From an uncultured Sphingomonas sp. (lineage in GTDB: Bacteria; Pseudomonadota; Alphaproteobacteria; Sphingomonadales; Sphingomonadaceae): a stretch of 8,891 bases of DNA. The stretch's first letter is position 1. Each line of letters begins with the position of its first letter. The stretch is taken from assembly GCA_934555855.1 (NCBI GenBank), contig CAKTFL010000065.1, forward strand, positions 1 through 8,891, given 5' to 3'. The notes under the pieces are model-generated. The model did not search any database. It was not told the DNA's origin and worked only from the letters and a program-made list of their open reading frames with translations. Position numbers and translations under genes: made by a program. Positions 1 to 6,511 of this stretch are shown here, piece by piece.

Positions 1-2483
1 GTCGGAAAGGCGCGCATCAGGTAGTCGATGACGTAGTCAGTCGGCGACAGGTCGATCTCGGGGTCGGCGCGTTCGTCGGCCGACATCTGGGACAGGCGGC
101 GGTCGAGGATGGCCTCGGCGGTGGTGACCAGCTGCAGCACGATCGACTGCCCGGCCTTGAGATGGCCCTCGACCGCGGCGATGACGGTCGGCAGTTTCAT
201 GGCGAGGAGCACCTGCCCGAAGAAGCGCTGCTTGGTCGACTCCAGGCGCGAGCGGGCCGATGCCTTGGCGCCGCTGTTCAGCGTCTCGCCCTTCAGCCCG
301 TCGGTGACGCCGGTCATCTCCAGCGCCGCCTCCATGTTCTGGTGGATGACCTCCCACGCTTTGGCATAGGTGTCGTAGATCTCGATCTGGACCGGCGTCA
401 GGCCGTGGCGCAGCACCTCATATTCCACGCCGGCGAAGCTGAGCGCGCGCGAGGTGTAAAGCCCGAGCGCCTTGAGGTCGCGGGCGACCAGCTCCATCGC
501 GGCAATTCCGCCCTTGCGGATCTCGGCAATGAACGCCTCGCGATCGGCGAAGGCGGTCTCCGGTCCCCACAGGCCGAGCCGCACCGCATAGGCGAGATTG
601 TTGACGTCGGATGCGCCAGTGGCGGAGGCGTAAAGCACGCGCGCGCCCGGCAGGTTGTTCTGGAGCAGCACGCCGCAGATGCCCTGCTGCGAGCCTTCGG
701 TCTTGCCCATCGCGCCCTCGCCACCGGCGACGCCGCCCATCTCGTGCGCCTCGTCGAAGGCGATTACCCCGTCGAAGTCGTCGCCGGCCCATTCTAGGAT
801 CTGCTTCAGCCGGCTGCTGTCCGAGCGCATCGAGCGCAGCGTCGGATAGGTGACGAACAGCACGCCCTCGTCGAGCTTGATGGGCTGATCGATCTTCCAG
901 TTGGAGGCAGGCTGGACGTCGGCGGAGAGGCCGCCGAGCGCGGTCCAGTCGCGGCGCGCATCCTCGAGCAGCGGCTCGTTCTTCGACACCCAGATGTGAC
1001 GCTTGCGGCCTGCCAACCAGTTGTCGAGGATGCAGGCGGCGACCTGGCGACCCTTGCCGGCCCCCGTGCCGTCACCGAGGAAGAAGCCTTTGCGGTAGCT
1101 GCTGCCCTCCGGGTCGAAGGCGAGCGCGACGCCCTTCTCGGCAGGCCTGAAGGTGCCCGGCAGCATCTGGCTCCAGGCGTGCCCGGCATAGACCACGGTT
1201 TCGAGCTGCGAGGACGACAGCATGCGCTCGGCGACGGTGCGCTCGGGCAGCTTGGCCGTGTAGGCGGGGATCGGTGCCGGGATCGAGCCCATGGCGACGG
1301 ATTCCACCAGCGCGGTCGGGTGCTCGCCGGCGGCGGCGAAGACGATGCGGCTCGGACGGTAGGGCAGGTAGACGCCGACCTGTTCGGCGAGCGGTGCGGG
1401 CGCTGCGAGCGTCTCGTAGGCGACCGGAAGCACGTCGTTGCGGACGACTGCGTGGGTTGGCCGAGGCGGCGCCGTCCTGCTCGCGCGAGCCGCGCCGAAC
1501 ATCGAAGTGACCGGAGCGCGCGTCGGCGCAGGTGTCGTGGTTTCACCCACCGGCTGCAGCCGCGCGGGGACGCTCAGCAGGTCGACAAACTCGGCGACCG
1601 CGGCCCGCTGGATCGTGACGGGGGTGATGCCGCCCGGAGCCTTGTCGATGACGTAGAGGCGGACGGCGATGTCGGTCCCGTGCTTGCGGTAGCAATGCTC
1701 GAGGCGGAGCGACGTTCGCACCGTGCAGCCGGTGAGGACCGACTCATAGGCGGCGCGGAGACGCGCGCTGGGCGCAAACCAGTCGGGCATGACGGCGACG
1801 ACGCGGCCGCCCTTGGCGACGCGCCGGATCGCGGCTTGAAGGTGGCGCAGCGCCGCGAGATCGTCGGCGCCGCGGCCGAGGCTGCGCGAGAACGGCGGGT
1901 TCATCACCACCACGCTGGGGCGAGGCAGCCTGGCATGCAGGCTGACGATCGCCGCGCCATCGTGGCCGGTGACGGTGGCGTGGGGGAAGGTGGCGGCAAG
2001 CCGTGCCCGGCGCTTCGGGTCGAGCTCGTTGAGCTGCAGGGCGGCGCAGGCCGGGGCCTGAGCGATCAGAAGACCGTTGCCGGCGCTGGGCTCGAGTACG
2101 ACGTCGTCGGCGCCGATTGCCGCCAGGAGCACCACAATTGCGGCGATGTCCGCCGGGGTCGAGAACTGCTGCAGGTCGATCTGCTCTTCGCTGCGCACGG
2201 TCTGGGTCGGCAGTCGCTCCATCAGCGCGGTCGCCTGGGCGACGTCGGCAAGGCTTGCCAGCGCATAGGGCCGGGTCGCAAGATGGAGCGCCAGCGCGTG
2301 CTCGAGCACCTCGAAGCTGTCGCGCTGCGTCCAGTGGCCATCGGCATCCGTGCCGCCAAAGGTGTGGATCATCGCCGTGTTGAGGTCGCGCCGTGTGATC
2401 GACGTGTCCCCAGCCAATAGGTCCACGAGGGACCGAGCCGCATCCGTGTCGGTCACAGCGGGGATATCGAGAAGGTCGCGCAT
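1..2483 (-). CDS. Strawberry-notch-like helicase with N-terminal DNA methyltransferase domain (3' end outside window)
   Basis: The reading frame is open from ATG 2483 to the left edge (827 codons visible, no stop), so the C-terminus is missing. Seen: a SAM-binding motif I (E131-P-S-A-G-N-G137) and a catalytic motif IV N195-P-P-F198, the pair expected of N6-adenine/N4-cytosine methyltransferases. A linker of about 250 residues follows. Next comes a Walker A-like motif G470-D-G-T-G-A-G-K477-G-R-Q and a Walker B/DEAH box D577-E-A-H580, spaced as in the SF2 helicases of the strawberry notch (Sno) family. The start is supported by GGGAG at 2491-2495, seven bases upstream. It lies 36 bp downstream of the Toprim gene and is probably cotranscribed with it. 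Family knowledge: such MTase-helicase fusions occur on plasmids and phages, and their substrate is mostly unproven. Inference: it acts on DNA in the cytoplasm, possibly modifying or remodelling incoming DNA as P1 DarB does. The domain calls are firm; the role is not. Confidence 0.88.
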   Translation of the reverse strand, partial: MRDLLDIPAVTDTDAARSLVDLLAGDTSITRRDLNTAMIHTFGGTDADGHWTQRDSFEVLEHALALHLATRPYALASLADVAQATALMERLPTQTVRSEEQIDLQQFSTPADIAAIVVLLAAIGADDVVLEPSAGNGLLIAQAPACAALQLNELDPKRRARLAATFPHATVTGHDGAAIVSLHARLPRPSVVVMNPPFSRSLGRGADDLAALRHLQAAIRRVAKGGRVVAVMPDWFAPSARLRAAYESVLTGCTVRTSLRLEHCYRKHGTDIAVRLYVIDKAPGGITPVTIQRAAVAEFVDLLSVPARLQPVGETTTPAPTRAPVTSMFGAARASRTAPPRPTHAVVRNDVLPVAYETLAAPAPLAEQVGVYLPYRPSRIVFAAAGEHPTALVESVAMGSIPAPIPAYTAKLPERTVAERMLSSSQLETVVYAGHAWSQMLPGTFRPAEKGVALAFDPEGSSYRKGFFLGDGTGAGKGRQVAACILDNWLAGRKRHIWVSKNEPLLEDARRDWTALGGLSADVQPASNWKIDQPIKLDEGVLFVTYPTLRSMRSDSSRLKQILEWAGDDFDGVIAFDEAHEMGGVAGGEGAMGKTEGSQQGICGVLLQNNLPGARVLYASATGASDVNNLAYAVRLGLWGPETAFADREAFIAEIRKGGIAAMELVARDLKALGLYTSRALSFAGVEYEVLRHGLTPVQIEIYDTYAKAWEVIHQNMEAALEMTGVTDGLKGETLNSGAKASARSRLESTKQRFFGQVLLAMKLPTVIAAVEGHLKAGQSIVLQLVTTAEAILDRRLSQMSADERADPEIDLSPTDYVIDYLMRAFP

Positions 2484-2519
2484 GGAAGGTCTCCCTTGGG
2501 GCTCTGCCACTCCGGCAGC

Positions 2520-3377
2520 TCACCCTCCTTCCCCCCCTCCTCTCTCCCGCGCCTCTAGGACCGCCGCCCAATCCTTGTTGCCTTGAGGTATGTCGGCCCG
2601 GACCTCACGCCCGTCGCGCGCATGGCTGTCGATGCTGCGCGCGACGGCCCGTCTGCCGGCCAGGTCGTTGTCGGCAGCGAGGATCAGGGTTGTGACGCTG
2701 TCGGGGATCGTCACGAGATCGAGCCGGCGGGAGCCAAGGCTGGCCCAGCAGGGCAAGTCGTGGATCCGCGACCAAGCACGCGCCGTCTCGAAACCTTCGG
2801 CTAGGCCGATCGTCGGTCCGGACCCGCCACCCTGCCACGCACCGGTGCCAAGCAGGCCAAGCGTTGCCTTCTCGGTGTAAGCGCCGGTCGCGGGATCGAG
2901 GAAGATGCGCTGCAGCGCGACCAGCTTGCGTCCTTCGCGTACAGCCACCAACAACGCCGGCAGGAATACGGTATGCGGGCGAGGTTTGCGCGGACAGCGC
3001 GGATGGAAGCGGACGTCCGCCGGGATCGGCAGCAGGTAGCGCGATGCGAGATAGCGTTCGCCAAGCGTCCCCGGTACGGGCCGGGCCTCCGACCACAGCC
3101 GCTCAATGTTTGCGGTGCCGAGGCGGGGGGCCTCTGGTGGCGGAGAGAAACGGTGCCCGAGCGGGATGCGGTCGAGCTCGCGCAGCACATCGATTGGATC
3201 GCAGCCGGCGAAGCACGTCACGAGCAAGCCGTGGTCGCCCTGGCGGAGCGACAGGCTGGGTGTGCCGTCGGCATGCGCCGGGCAACGGCACATGGCGCTG
3301 TTGCCATGCCACGTTCCGCCAAGCGCACCGACCAGATCGACCAGGGCCTGCGACGGCCTGCGTGCAACCAGCGTCAT
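2520..3377 (-). CDS. CHC2 zinc-finger / Toprim domain protein (plasmid primase-like)
   Basis: A 285-aa protein resembling the N-terminal part of phage and plasmid primases. Seen: a zinc ribbon C32-P-A-H35 with C55-F-A-G-C59, followed by a DPIDVLREL helix, as in CHC2 fingers. A middle segment around residues 91-160 (LWSEARPVPGT, RYLASRYLLPIP, VRFHP) is typical of plasmid Toprim proteins annotated with DUF7146. The Toprim fold follows, with the acidic residue E194 in GLAEGFETA and the D236-N-D238 pair in LILAADNDLAG. Toprim domains bind metal and support primase or topoisomerase chemistry. No helicase domain is fused. The ATG at 3377 overlaps the TGA of the upstream gene (ATGA), so translational coupling is likely. 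The C-terminus is Gly/Glu-rich (RERGGGEGG). It may prime replication or repair synthesis for the element, perhaps with the helicase encoded just downstream. The domain call is confident; the reaction is inferred. Confidence 0.88.
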   Translation of the reverse strand: MTLVARRPSQALVDLVGALGGTWHGNSAMCRCPAHADGTPSLSLRQGDHGLLVTCFAGCDPIDVLRELDRIPLGHRFSPPPEAPRLGTANIERLWSEARPVPGTLGERYLASRYLLPIPADVRFHPRCPRKPRPHTVFLPALLVAVREGRKLVALQRIFLDPATGAYTEKATLGLLGTGAWQGGGSGPTIGLAEGFETARAWSRIHDLPCWASLGSRRLDLVTIPDSVTTLILAADNDLAGRRAVARSIDSHARDGREVRADIPQGNKDWAAVLEARERGGGEGG

Positions 3378-3610
3378 CGTGCCGACCGCCTCGGCGTCTT
3401 CTGGACCCGAGCGATGCTATACATCGCACCCTCGCGCTTGAAGTACGTCCGGATCGCGACGTCATCGTTGACCGGGTGCGGCTGACGCACATCGTGCGCC
3501 TGGCGGCGGACATAGGCGACCAGCGCCTTGCGCGCTGCTGGCTTATCGGGATGAAAGTCGAGAATGTCCTCGCGATCTTGGTCGCGAATGAACAGAAGGA
3601 AGCGGTCCAT
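3374..3610 (-). CDS. Small conserved-looking hypothetical protein, 78 aa
   Basis: I do not recognise a family. The product is a small, highly charged cytoplasmic protein with no signal peptide or membrane segment. It has an acidic N-terminal part (residues 9-22, RDQDREDILDFHPD), a middle rich in Arg and His (VRRQAHDVRQPHP), and a basic tail (KTPRRSAR). It is judged real because the ATG at 3610 has AAAGG at 3621-3625, ten bases upstream, and because its TGA overlaps the ATG of the Toprim gene by four bases (ATGA), an arrangement of coupled genes. It is the first visible gene of the three-gene unit and follows a 232-bp non-coding region. A role as regulator or accessory subunit of the Toprim/helicase pair is only a guess from position. 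Confidence 0.65.
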   Translation of the reverse strand: MDRFLLFIRDQDREDILDFHPDKPAARKALVAYVRRQAHDVRQPHPVNDDVAIRTYFKREGAMYSIARVQKTPRRSAR

Positions 3611-3842
3611 GACGGATGCACCTTTCGTTCGGAATGCCTCTGCGGCATCCGGTGGGTTGAGGAGGACAGGTCGATCATCACGACCCCTTCCACCCCTCCC
3701 TCTTCCCTCCGTCGCCGGTCGCTATAACTGGTGAACGCATCCGTTTACCGTTGCTCAATCGGGCAGGATTAAAGCTGGGATCGGAACTTGAATCGACGCG
3801 AACCGCTTTGTCGAGCGCGCTCTTGTTGCTTGCGAGGTGTCG
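3611..3842. promoter_or_regulatory. Divergent intergenic region between the 78-aa gene and the membrane protein gene
   Basis: This 232-bp stretch separates two divergent genes and should hold both promoters. Seen: a small inverted repeat ATGCC (3634-3638) / GGCAT (3644-3648), which would fold in the 5' leader of the minus-strand unit. There is also a long pyrimidine tract (3684-3710). A TATA-containing stretch (TATAAC, 3723-3728) reads TTATAG on the minus strand, a possible weak -10 for the 78-aa gene, but I see no convincing -35 element at 16-18 bp. For the plus gene I found no clear -35/-10 pair. The promoter assignment is from position, not from motifs. Confidence 0.4.
3684..3707 (-). other. 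G-quadruplex-type motif in the leader of the minus-strand operon
   Basis: Read on the minus strand there are four G-runs: 3707-3705 (3 G), 3700-3698 (3 G), 3696-3693 (4 G) and 3687-3684 (4 G). The loops are 4, 1 and 5 bases. This fits the usual G3+N1-7 pattern for a quadruplex. It is on the coding strand of the three-gene unit, 74 bp or more ahead of the 78-aa gene's ATG, so it could also form in the mRNA if transcription starts upstream of it. Whether it folds or matters is unknown; a simple low-complexity purine tract is the alternative. Confidence 0.4.
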
Positions 3843-4112
3843 ATGTCCCAATTCACCCCAGTCGAGATCGCCAACTGGGTCGCCATCTATCTAGCGGCAG
3901 GTCTTTGTTGTGCCATAGCCATGACTTTGTCCGTTTCGGTGACATTGCATGGCATGTGGCGCGATCGCGTTTGGGAGGACGTCCGCTCGGTCCGCGGAGC
4001 CGTGCTGTTCGTACCCAAAATGTGGTGGCGCTGGCAGAAGCTCTATCTGCTGTCGACGCCGGTGACGCTTGGTATCGTCGGATCCTTCGCCGCGACGATG
4101 GCGTGGAGTTGA
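3843..4112 (+). CDS. Small two-helix inner membrane protein, 89 aa
   Basis: I recognise no family. Two hydrophobic segments are seen: about residues 9-35 (beginning IANWVAIYLAAGLCCAIAMT) and about 67-87 (LYLLSTPVTLGIVGSFAATM). The loop between them carries R40, R42, R48, R51, K59, R63 and K66 and an aromatic stretch WWRWQK. By the positive-inside rule the loop faces the cytoplasm and both ends face the periplasm. ATG 3843 is preferred to an in-frame GTG at 3837 because GAGG at 3834-3837 lies five bases upstream of the ATG. The stop is four bases from the stop of the converging neighbour. It stands alone on its strand. A role at the envelope, for example in conjugation or surface exclusion, is possible but nothing in the sequence shows it. 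Confidence 0.65.
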   Translation: MSQFTPVEIANWVAIYLAAGLCCAIAMTLSVSVTLHGMWRDRVWEDVRSVRGAVLFVPKMWWRWQKLYLLSTPVTLGIVGSFAATMAWS

Positions 4113-4128
4113 GCAGCTAAAGGCTCAA
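4109..4128. terminator. Hairpin over the convergent gene ends (possible bidirectional terminator)
   Basis: A perfect 6-bp stem TTGAGC (4109-4114) / GCTCAA (4123-4128) encloses an 8-base loop. The TGA of the plus gene (4110-4112) lies in one arm and the TAG of the minus gene (4117-4119) in the loop. The position between convergent genes fits a shared terminator. The stem is short and no T-run follows on either strand, so intrinsic termination would be weak. Confidence 0.35.
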
Positions 4129-5409
4129 TGCCGCCGATAGTTTCCCGGCTGCGTCGTCACTCTCCACCTCGGCCGTATTCATCGTCACCAGTTCGCCGAG
4201 ATGGCGCATGCGCGGGTGGGTTACCGCCTTGGCCGCCTCATACTCCTGGGTCGCAAAACCCATCGCTTCGACGATGACTGTGCGTATCTCGCCGGTTTCG
4301 CGCGATCTCGCCTCGATAATGAAGTCGGGACGGCATGGGCCATCCCGTGTCATCGTATCGAACAACGGCTTGCCAATTGCGAGGTCGACGCCGCGTGGAT
4401 GGAGCAGGCGCTGGCATTGGAGGATGCAGCGCAGCGCCTTGCGCTCGAAGTCCGAGTCCACAGGCACGAACAACCGGCCATTGTAGATGGGCTGGGCATA
4501 GGCGCGCAGCGGCGCATAGCCTCGCGCCTCGGGGTACTCGCCGGCAACGACGAGGATGAGGAACGGCCCGCTGATGCGGTTGCCGCGAACCGAAGGTGAC
4601 TGGATCCGGTTGGCGATCGTCACCGGCTCGCCCTCGGGCACATGGATCTCATGACCCTGGAAGGAAGGGGCGTAGAGGAGGACGAACCCTTGCGGTGCAT
4701 GGGCTTTTGGCCAGCGTGGAGCCAGATTGCGCAGCGTTCCGTAGACGACGCCGGCCTGCAGGGGACGGGCATGGTTCCAGAGGGCTCGAGCGAGCTCGAT
4801 CCCCGGCGCCATCTCTATCTTGCCCGCGGCTCGGCCGATCGCGGCGAAGCCCTCGCGGATCGACCACTCCTCGCCGTATGCCAGCGGTGCGACAGTGTTG
4901 ACCCCGGCACTGTCCATCAGCCGCCAGAGCAGCCGGGCGAGGCGCGGCGTGGAAGCATGGCGCGTGCGATCGTCATTGCTCTCCTCCTCCGGACGTTGTG
5001 CCAGTCGTTCGGGTGCTGGACGCAGAACCTCGAAGAAGCCTGATGGCGGATCTGCCGGTGTCGTCGAGGATCGCGCCTCAGTGATGCGGTTGGTGACCTG
5101 GTCGCGGAAGAACGGGCAGTCGGCGCGGTGCTCGGGCCGCTTTGTGCTGGTCAACCGGCGCAGATAATAGGTGTCAGCCTCCGAGAGGAACGCCGGCGTC
5201 AGGATCGGTGGCGGCTCGTCGCGGCCGAGACAGCCGCAGGCGATCCAGCGCTGACCGATGCGAGCGTTCTGGACCAGCGTGATGCCTGCCTTCTCGTCCT
5301 GGCGGGATCCCTCGCCGACATACCAACGGACCAGTGCCTCACGCAGGGGGGCGGGCAGCGCGATACGATCGCCGCTGTTTCCGTCAGTATCTCGGTGGAT
5401 AAGCCACAT
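4117..5409 (-). CDS. DUF1173-like plasmid protein with degenerate PD-(D/E)XK-like C-terminus
   Basis: A 430-aa protein of unknown function, in size and pattern like DUF1173 proteins of alphaproteobacterial plasmids. That name is from memory of the family and is only moderately secure. Seen: a possible metal site near the N-terminus (C58-x-C60, then H94-x3-C98), a charged and variable region at about 115-155, a central globular part with aromatic motifs, and a C-terminal segment RPDFIIEARS (PD at 361-362) followed by VIVEAMG (E381). The latter has the beta-hairpin spacing of PD-(D/E)XK nucleases, but the usual Lys two residues after the Glu is Met383, so nuclease activity is doubtful. ATG 5409 is chosen because GAGGG at 5418-5422 lies eight bases upstream. 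A longer frame back to TTG 5508 adds 33 residues but has no such support. It is divergent from the transglycosylase gene and convergent with the membrane protein gene. Confidence 0.72.
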   Translation of the reverse strand: MWLIHRDTDGNSGDRIALPAPLREALVRWYVGEGSRQDEKAGITLVQNARIGQRWIACGCLGRDEPPPILTPAFLSEADTYYLRRLTSTKRPEHRADCPFFRDQVTNRITEARSSTTPADPPSGFFEVLRPAPERLAQRPEEESNDDRTRHASTPRLARLLWRLMDSAGVNTVAPLAYGEEWSIREGFAAIGRAAGKIEMAPGIELARALWNHARPLQAGVVYGTLRNLAPRWPKAHAPQGFVLLYAPSFQGHEIHVPEGEPVTIANRIQSPSVRGNRISGPFLILVVAGEYPEARGYAPLRAYAQPIYNGRLFVPVDSDFERKALRCILQCQRLLHPRGVDLAIGKPLFDTMTRDGPCRPDFIIEARSRETGEIRTVIVEAMGFATQEYEAAKAVTHPRMRHLGELVTMNTAEVESDDAAGKLSAALSL

Positions 5410-5521
5410 GCCCTGAACCCTCGAAAGGCCCGTCTCAAGCAACTTCACACCTTTGCCGGTGGGTTGACAACAGGAACTTATCTGATCTCCACTCTTCGAA
5501 AGCAGCAAATTGGTGATCGAA
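5410..5521. promoter_or_regulatory. Divergent intergenic region upstream of the transglycosylase and DUF1173-like genes
   Basis: These 112 bp must serve both divergent genes. On the plus strand there is a perfect -35 hexamer TTGACA at 5464-5469, but at 16-18 bp spacing the sequence is CT-rich with no recognisable -10. It therefore counts only as a half-match. The heptamer TCGAAAG occurs twice in the same direction (5421-5427 and 5496-5502), 75 bp apart, a possible operator pair or coincidence. Confidence 0.35.
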
Positions 5522-6427
5522 ATGCGTGTCTCGGCAATGGTTATGATCGGTCTTTGTGCAGCCGGAGGGCTGCCCTCGCACGTTTCGGCAAAGCCGCGTC
5601 ACATTGTCCGACGCGTTGAACTCATCTCTATGCAGCCCGTCCTTGCTGCCGAAACACCCGCGATACCCTCTCCTTCCGCATTGCCTGCGCCAAACTCGCT
5701 GCCGCTCCCCGACGGCTTCCGCGTCCACGATCTTAGCCGGCGCTATGTGGAATATCGAATGATGAGCGAACTGGCCGCTGCCGCGCAACCGGAGAACAGC
5801 ACCGCATCGAACGACCGATCCCGACCTACCGCCGCCATTGCGGCGACGTCCTCGATTGCAGTCCCGGGCTGGATGCGAGGCGTTTACGCACCTTCCGCGG
5901 CAGTGAGCTACACCCCCGGCTGTGCGCCGCTTGCCTACCGACCAGCAGGCTTTCTAGGTCACACCGCAGAAGCACGACGTGCGACCTACTACGGCATGAT
6001 GAGTGCGATCGCTTGCGAGCACGGCATCCCGACAGGGCTTTTCGATGCGATGATTATCCGTGAAAGCGGATACAACCCCGTTGCGATCTCGCCCAAAAGC
6101 GCGTTCGGTTTCGCCCAGCTCATGCCGGCGACAGCCGCCTCGCTCGGCGTTGATCGCTATAACCCGATGCAGAATATGCGCGGGGGCGCGCGTTACCTTC
6201 GCCAGCAGCTCGACAGGTTTGGCCAGGTGCATCTCGCTCTAGCCGCGTACAATGCCGGACCAGGGCGAGTCCGCGGTGGTATGCTTCCCAACATCGCGGA
6301 GACGCAGGCATACGTTAGTAATATCTTGGCAAACTGGACGCGTCTGGGAAGCGAGGTTTCACCACGATCGAACCCGTTCCAGCAAGTCCGGGCCCCAAGG
6401 CGTCAGGTCCAGCTTGCGTCCTTTTGA
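5522..6427 (+). CDS. Secreted lytic transglycosylase, SLT domain (VirB1-like)
   Basis: A 301-aa periplasmic enzyme predicted to cleave the MurNAc-GlcNAc bond of peptidoglycan, forming 1,6-anhydro ends. Seen: an N-terminal signal peptide (MRVSAMVMIGLCAAGG, cleavage likely after VSA at residue 23), then a low-complexity Pro/Ala-rich region to about residue 145. The SLT (goose-lysozyme-like) domain spans about 155-275, with catalytic Glu181 in IIRESGYNP. It is followed by the family motifs FGFAQLMP, GGARYLRQQL, LALAAYNAGPGRV and QAYVSNIL. A basic tail follows. ATG 5522 is chosen because it gives a clean signal peptide and has GGTGA five bases upstream; in-frame TTG 5510 and GTG 5513 are alternatives. 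Family knowledge: on plasmids such enzymes open the cell wall for type IV secretion (VirB1-like). No other transfer gene is in the window, so that role is inferred. The domain call is firm. Confidence 0.92.
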   Translation: MRVSAMVMIGLCAAGGLPSHVSAKPRHIVRRVELISMQPVLAAETPAIPSPSALPAPNSLPLPDGFRVHDLSRRYVEYRMMSELAAAAQPENSTASNDRSRPTAAIAATSSIAVPGWMRGVYAPSAAVSYTPGCAPLAYRPAGFLGHTAEARRATYYGMMSAIACEHGIPTGLFDAMIIRESGYNPVAISPKSAFGFAQLMPATAASLGVDRYNPMQNMRGGARYLRQQLDRFGQVHLALAAYNAGPGRVRGGMLPNIAETQAYVSNILANWTRLGSEVSPRSNPFQQVRAPRRQVQLASF

Positions 6428-6476
6428 ATAGTAGGTCGCCGACAGACTGGTGGCTAGTCGAGCTGCGGATAAGACT

Positions 6477-6492
6477 GCGGCATGTATGCCGC
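6477..6492. terminator. Hairpin between convergent transglycosylase and repA genes
   Basis: A perfect palindrome-like repeat GCGGCAT (6477-6483) / ATGCCGC (6486-6492) has a 2-base centre and would fold as a 6-bp stem with loop TGTA. It sits between the stop of the transglycosylase gene and the stop of repA, where a bidirectional terminator is expected. No T-run follows on either strand, so it is a weak intrinsic terminator at best; a protein-binding dyad is the alternative. Confidence 0.35.
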
Positions 6493-6511
6493 GGCAACAA
6501 TGCTGGGCGTG

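Noticed and set aside
996..2420. 474-codon open frame on the plus strand
   Set aside because: It is antisense to the methyltransferase-helicase gene, which has clear motifs (EPSAGNG, NPPF, GDGTGAGKG, DEAH). The plus-strand translation is Arg/Gly/Ala-rich with no recognisable domain, as expected in GC-rich DNA.
2864..3727. 287-codon open frame on the plus strand
   Set aside because: It runs antisense to the Toprim and 78-aa genes and through their leader; the product is Arg/Pro/Ala-rich and shows no motif.
5464..5469. Strong promoter at TTGACA
   Set aside because: No acceptable -10 hexamer at 16-18 bp, so it is listed only within the intergenic region, not as a promoter of its own.
5410..5508. 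N-terminal extension of the DUF1173-like protein from TTG 5508
   Set aside because: The ATG at 5409 has a good ribosome binding site, and the extension would run almost to the start of the divergent transglycosylase gene.
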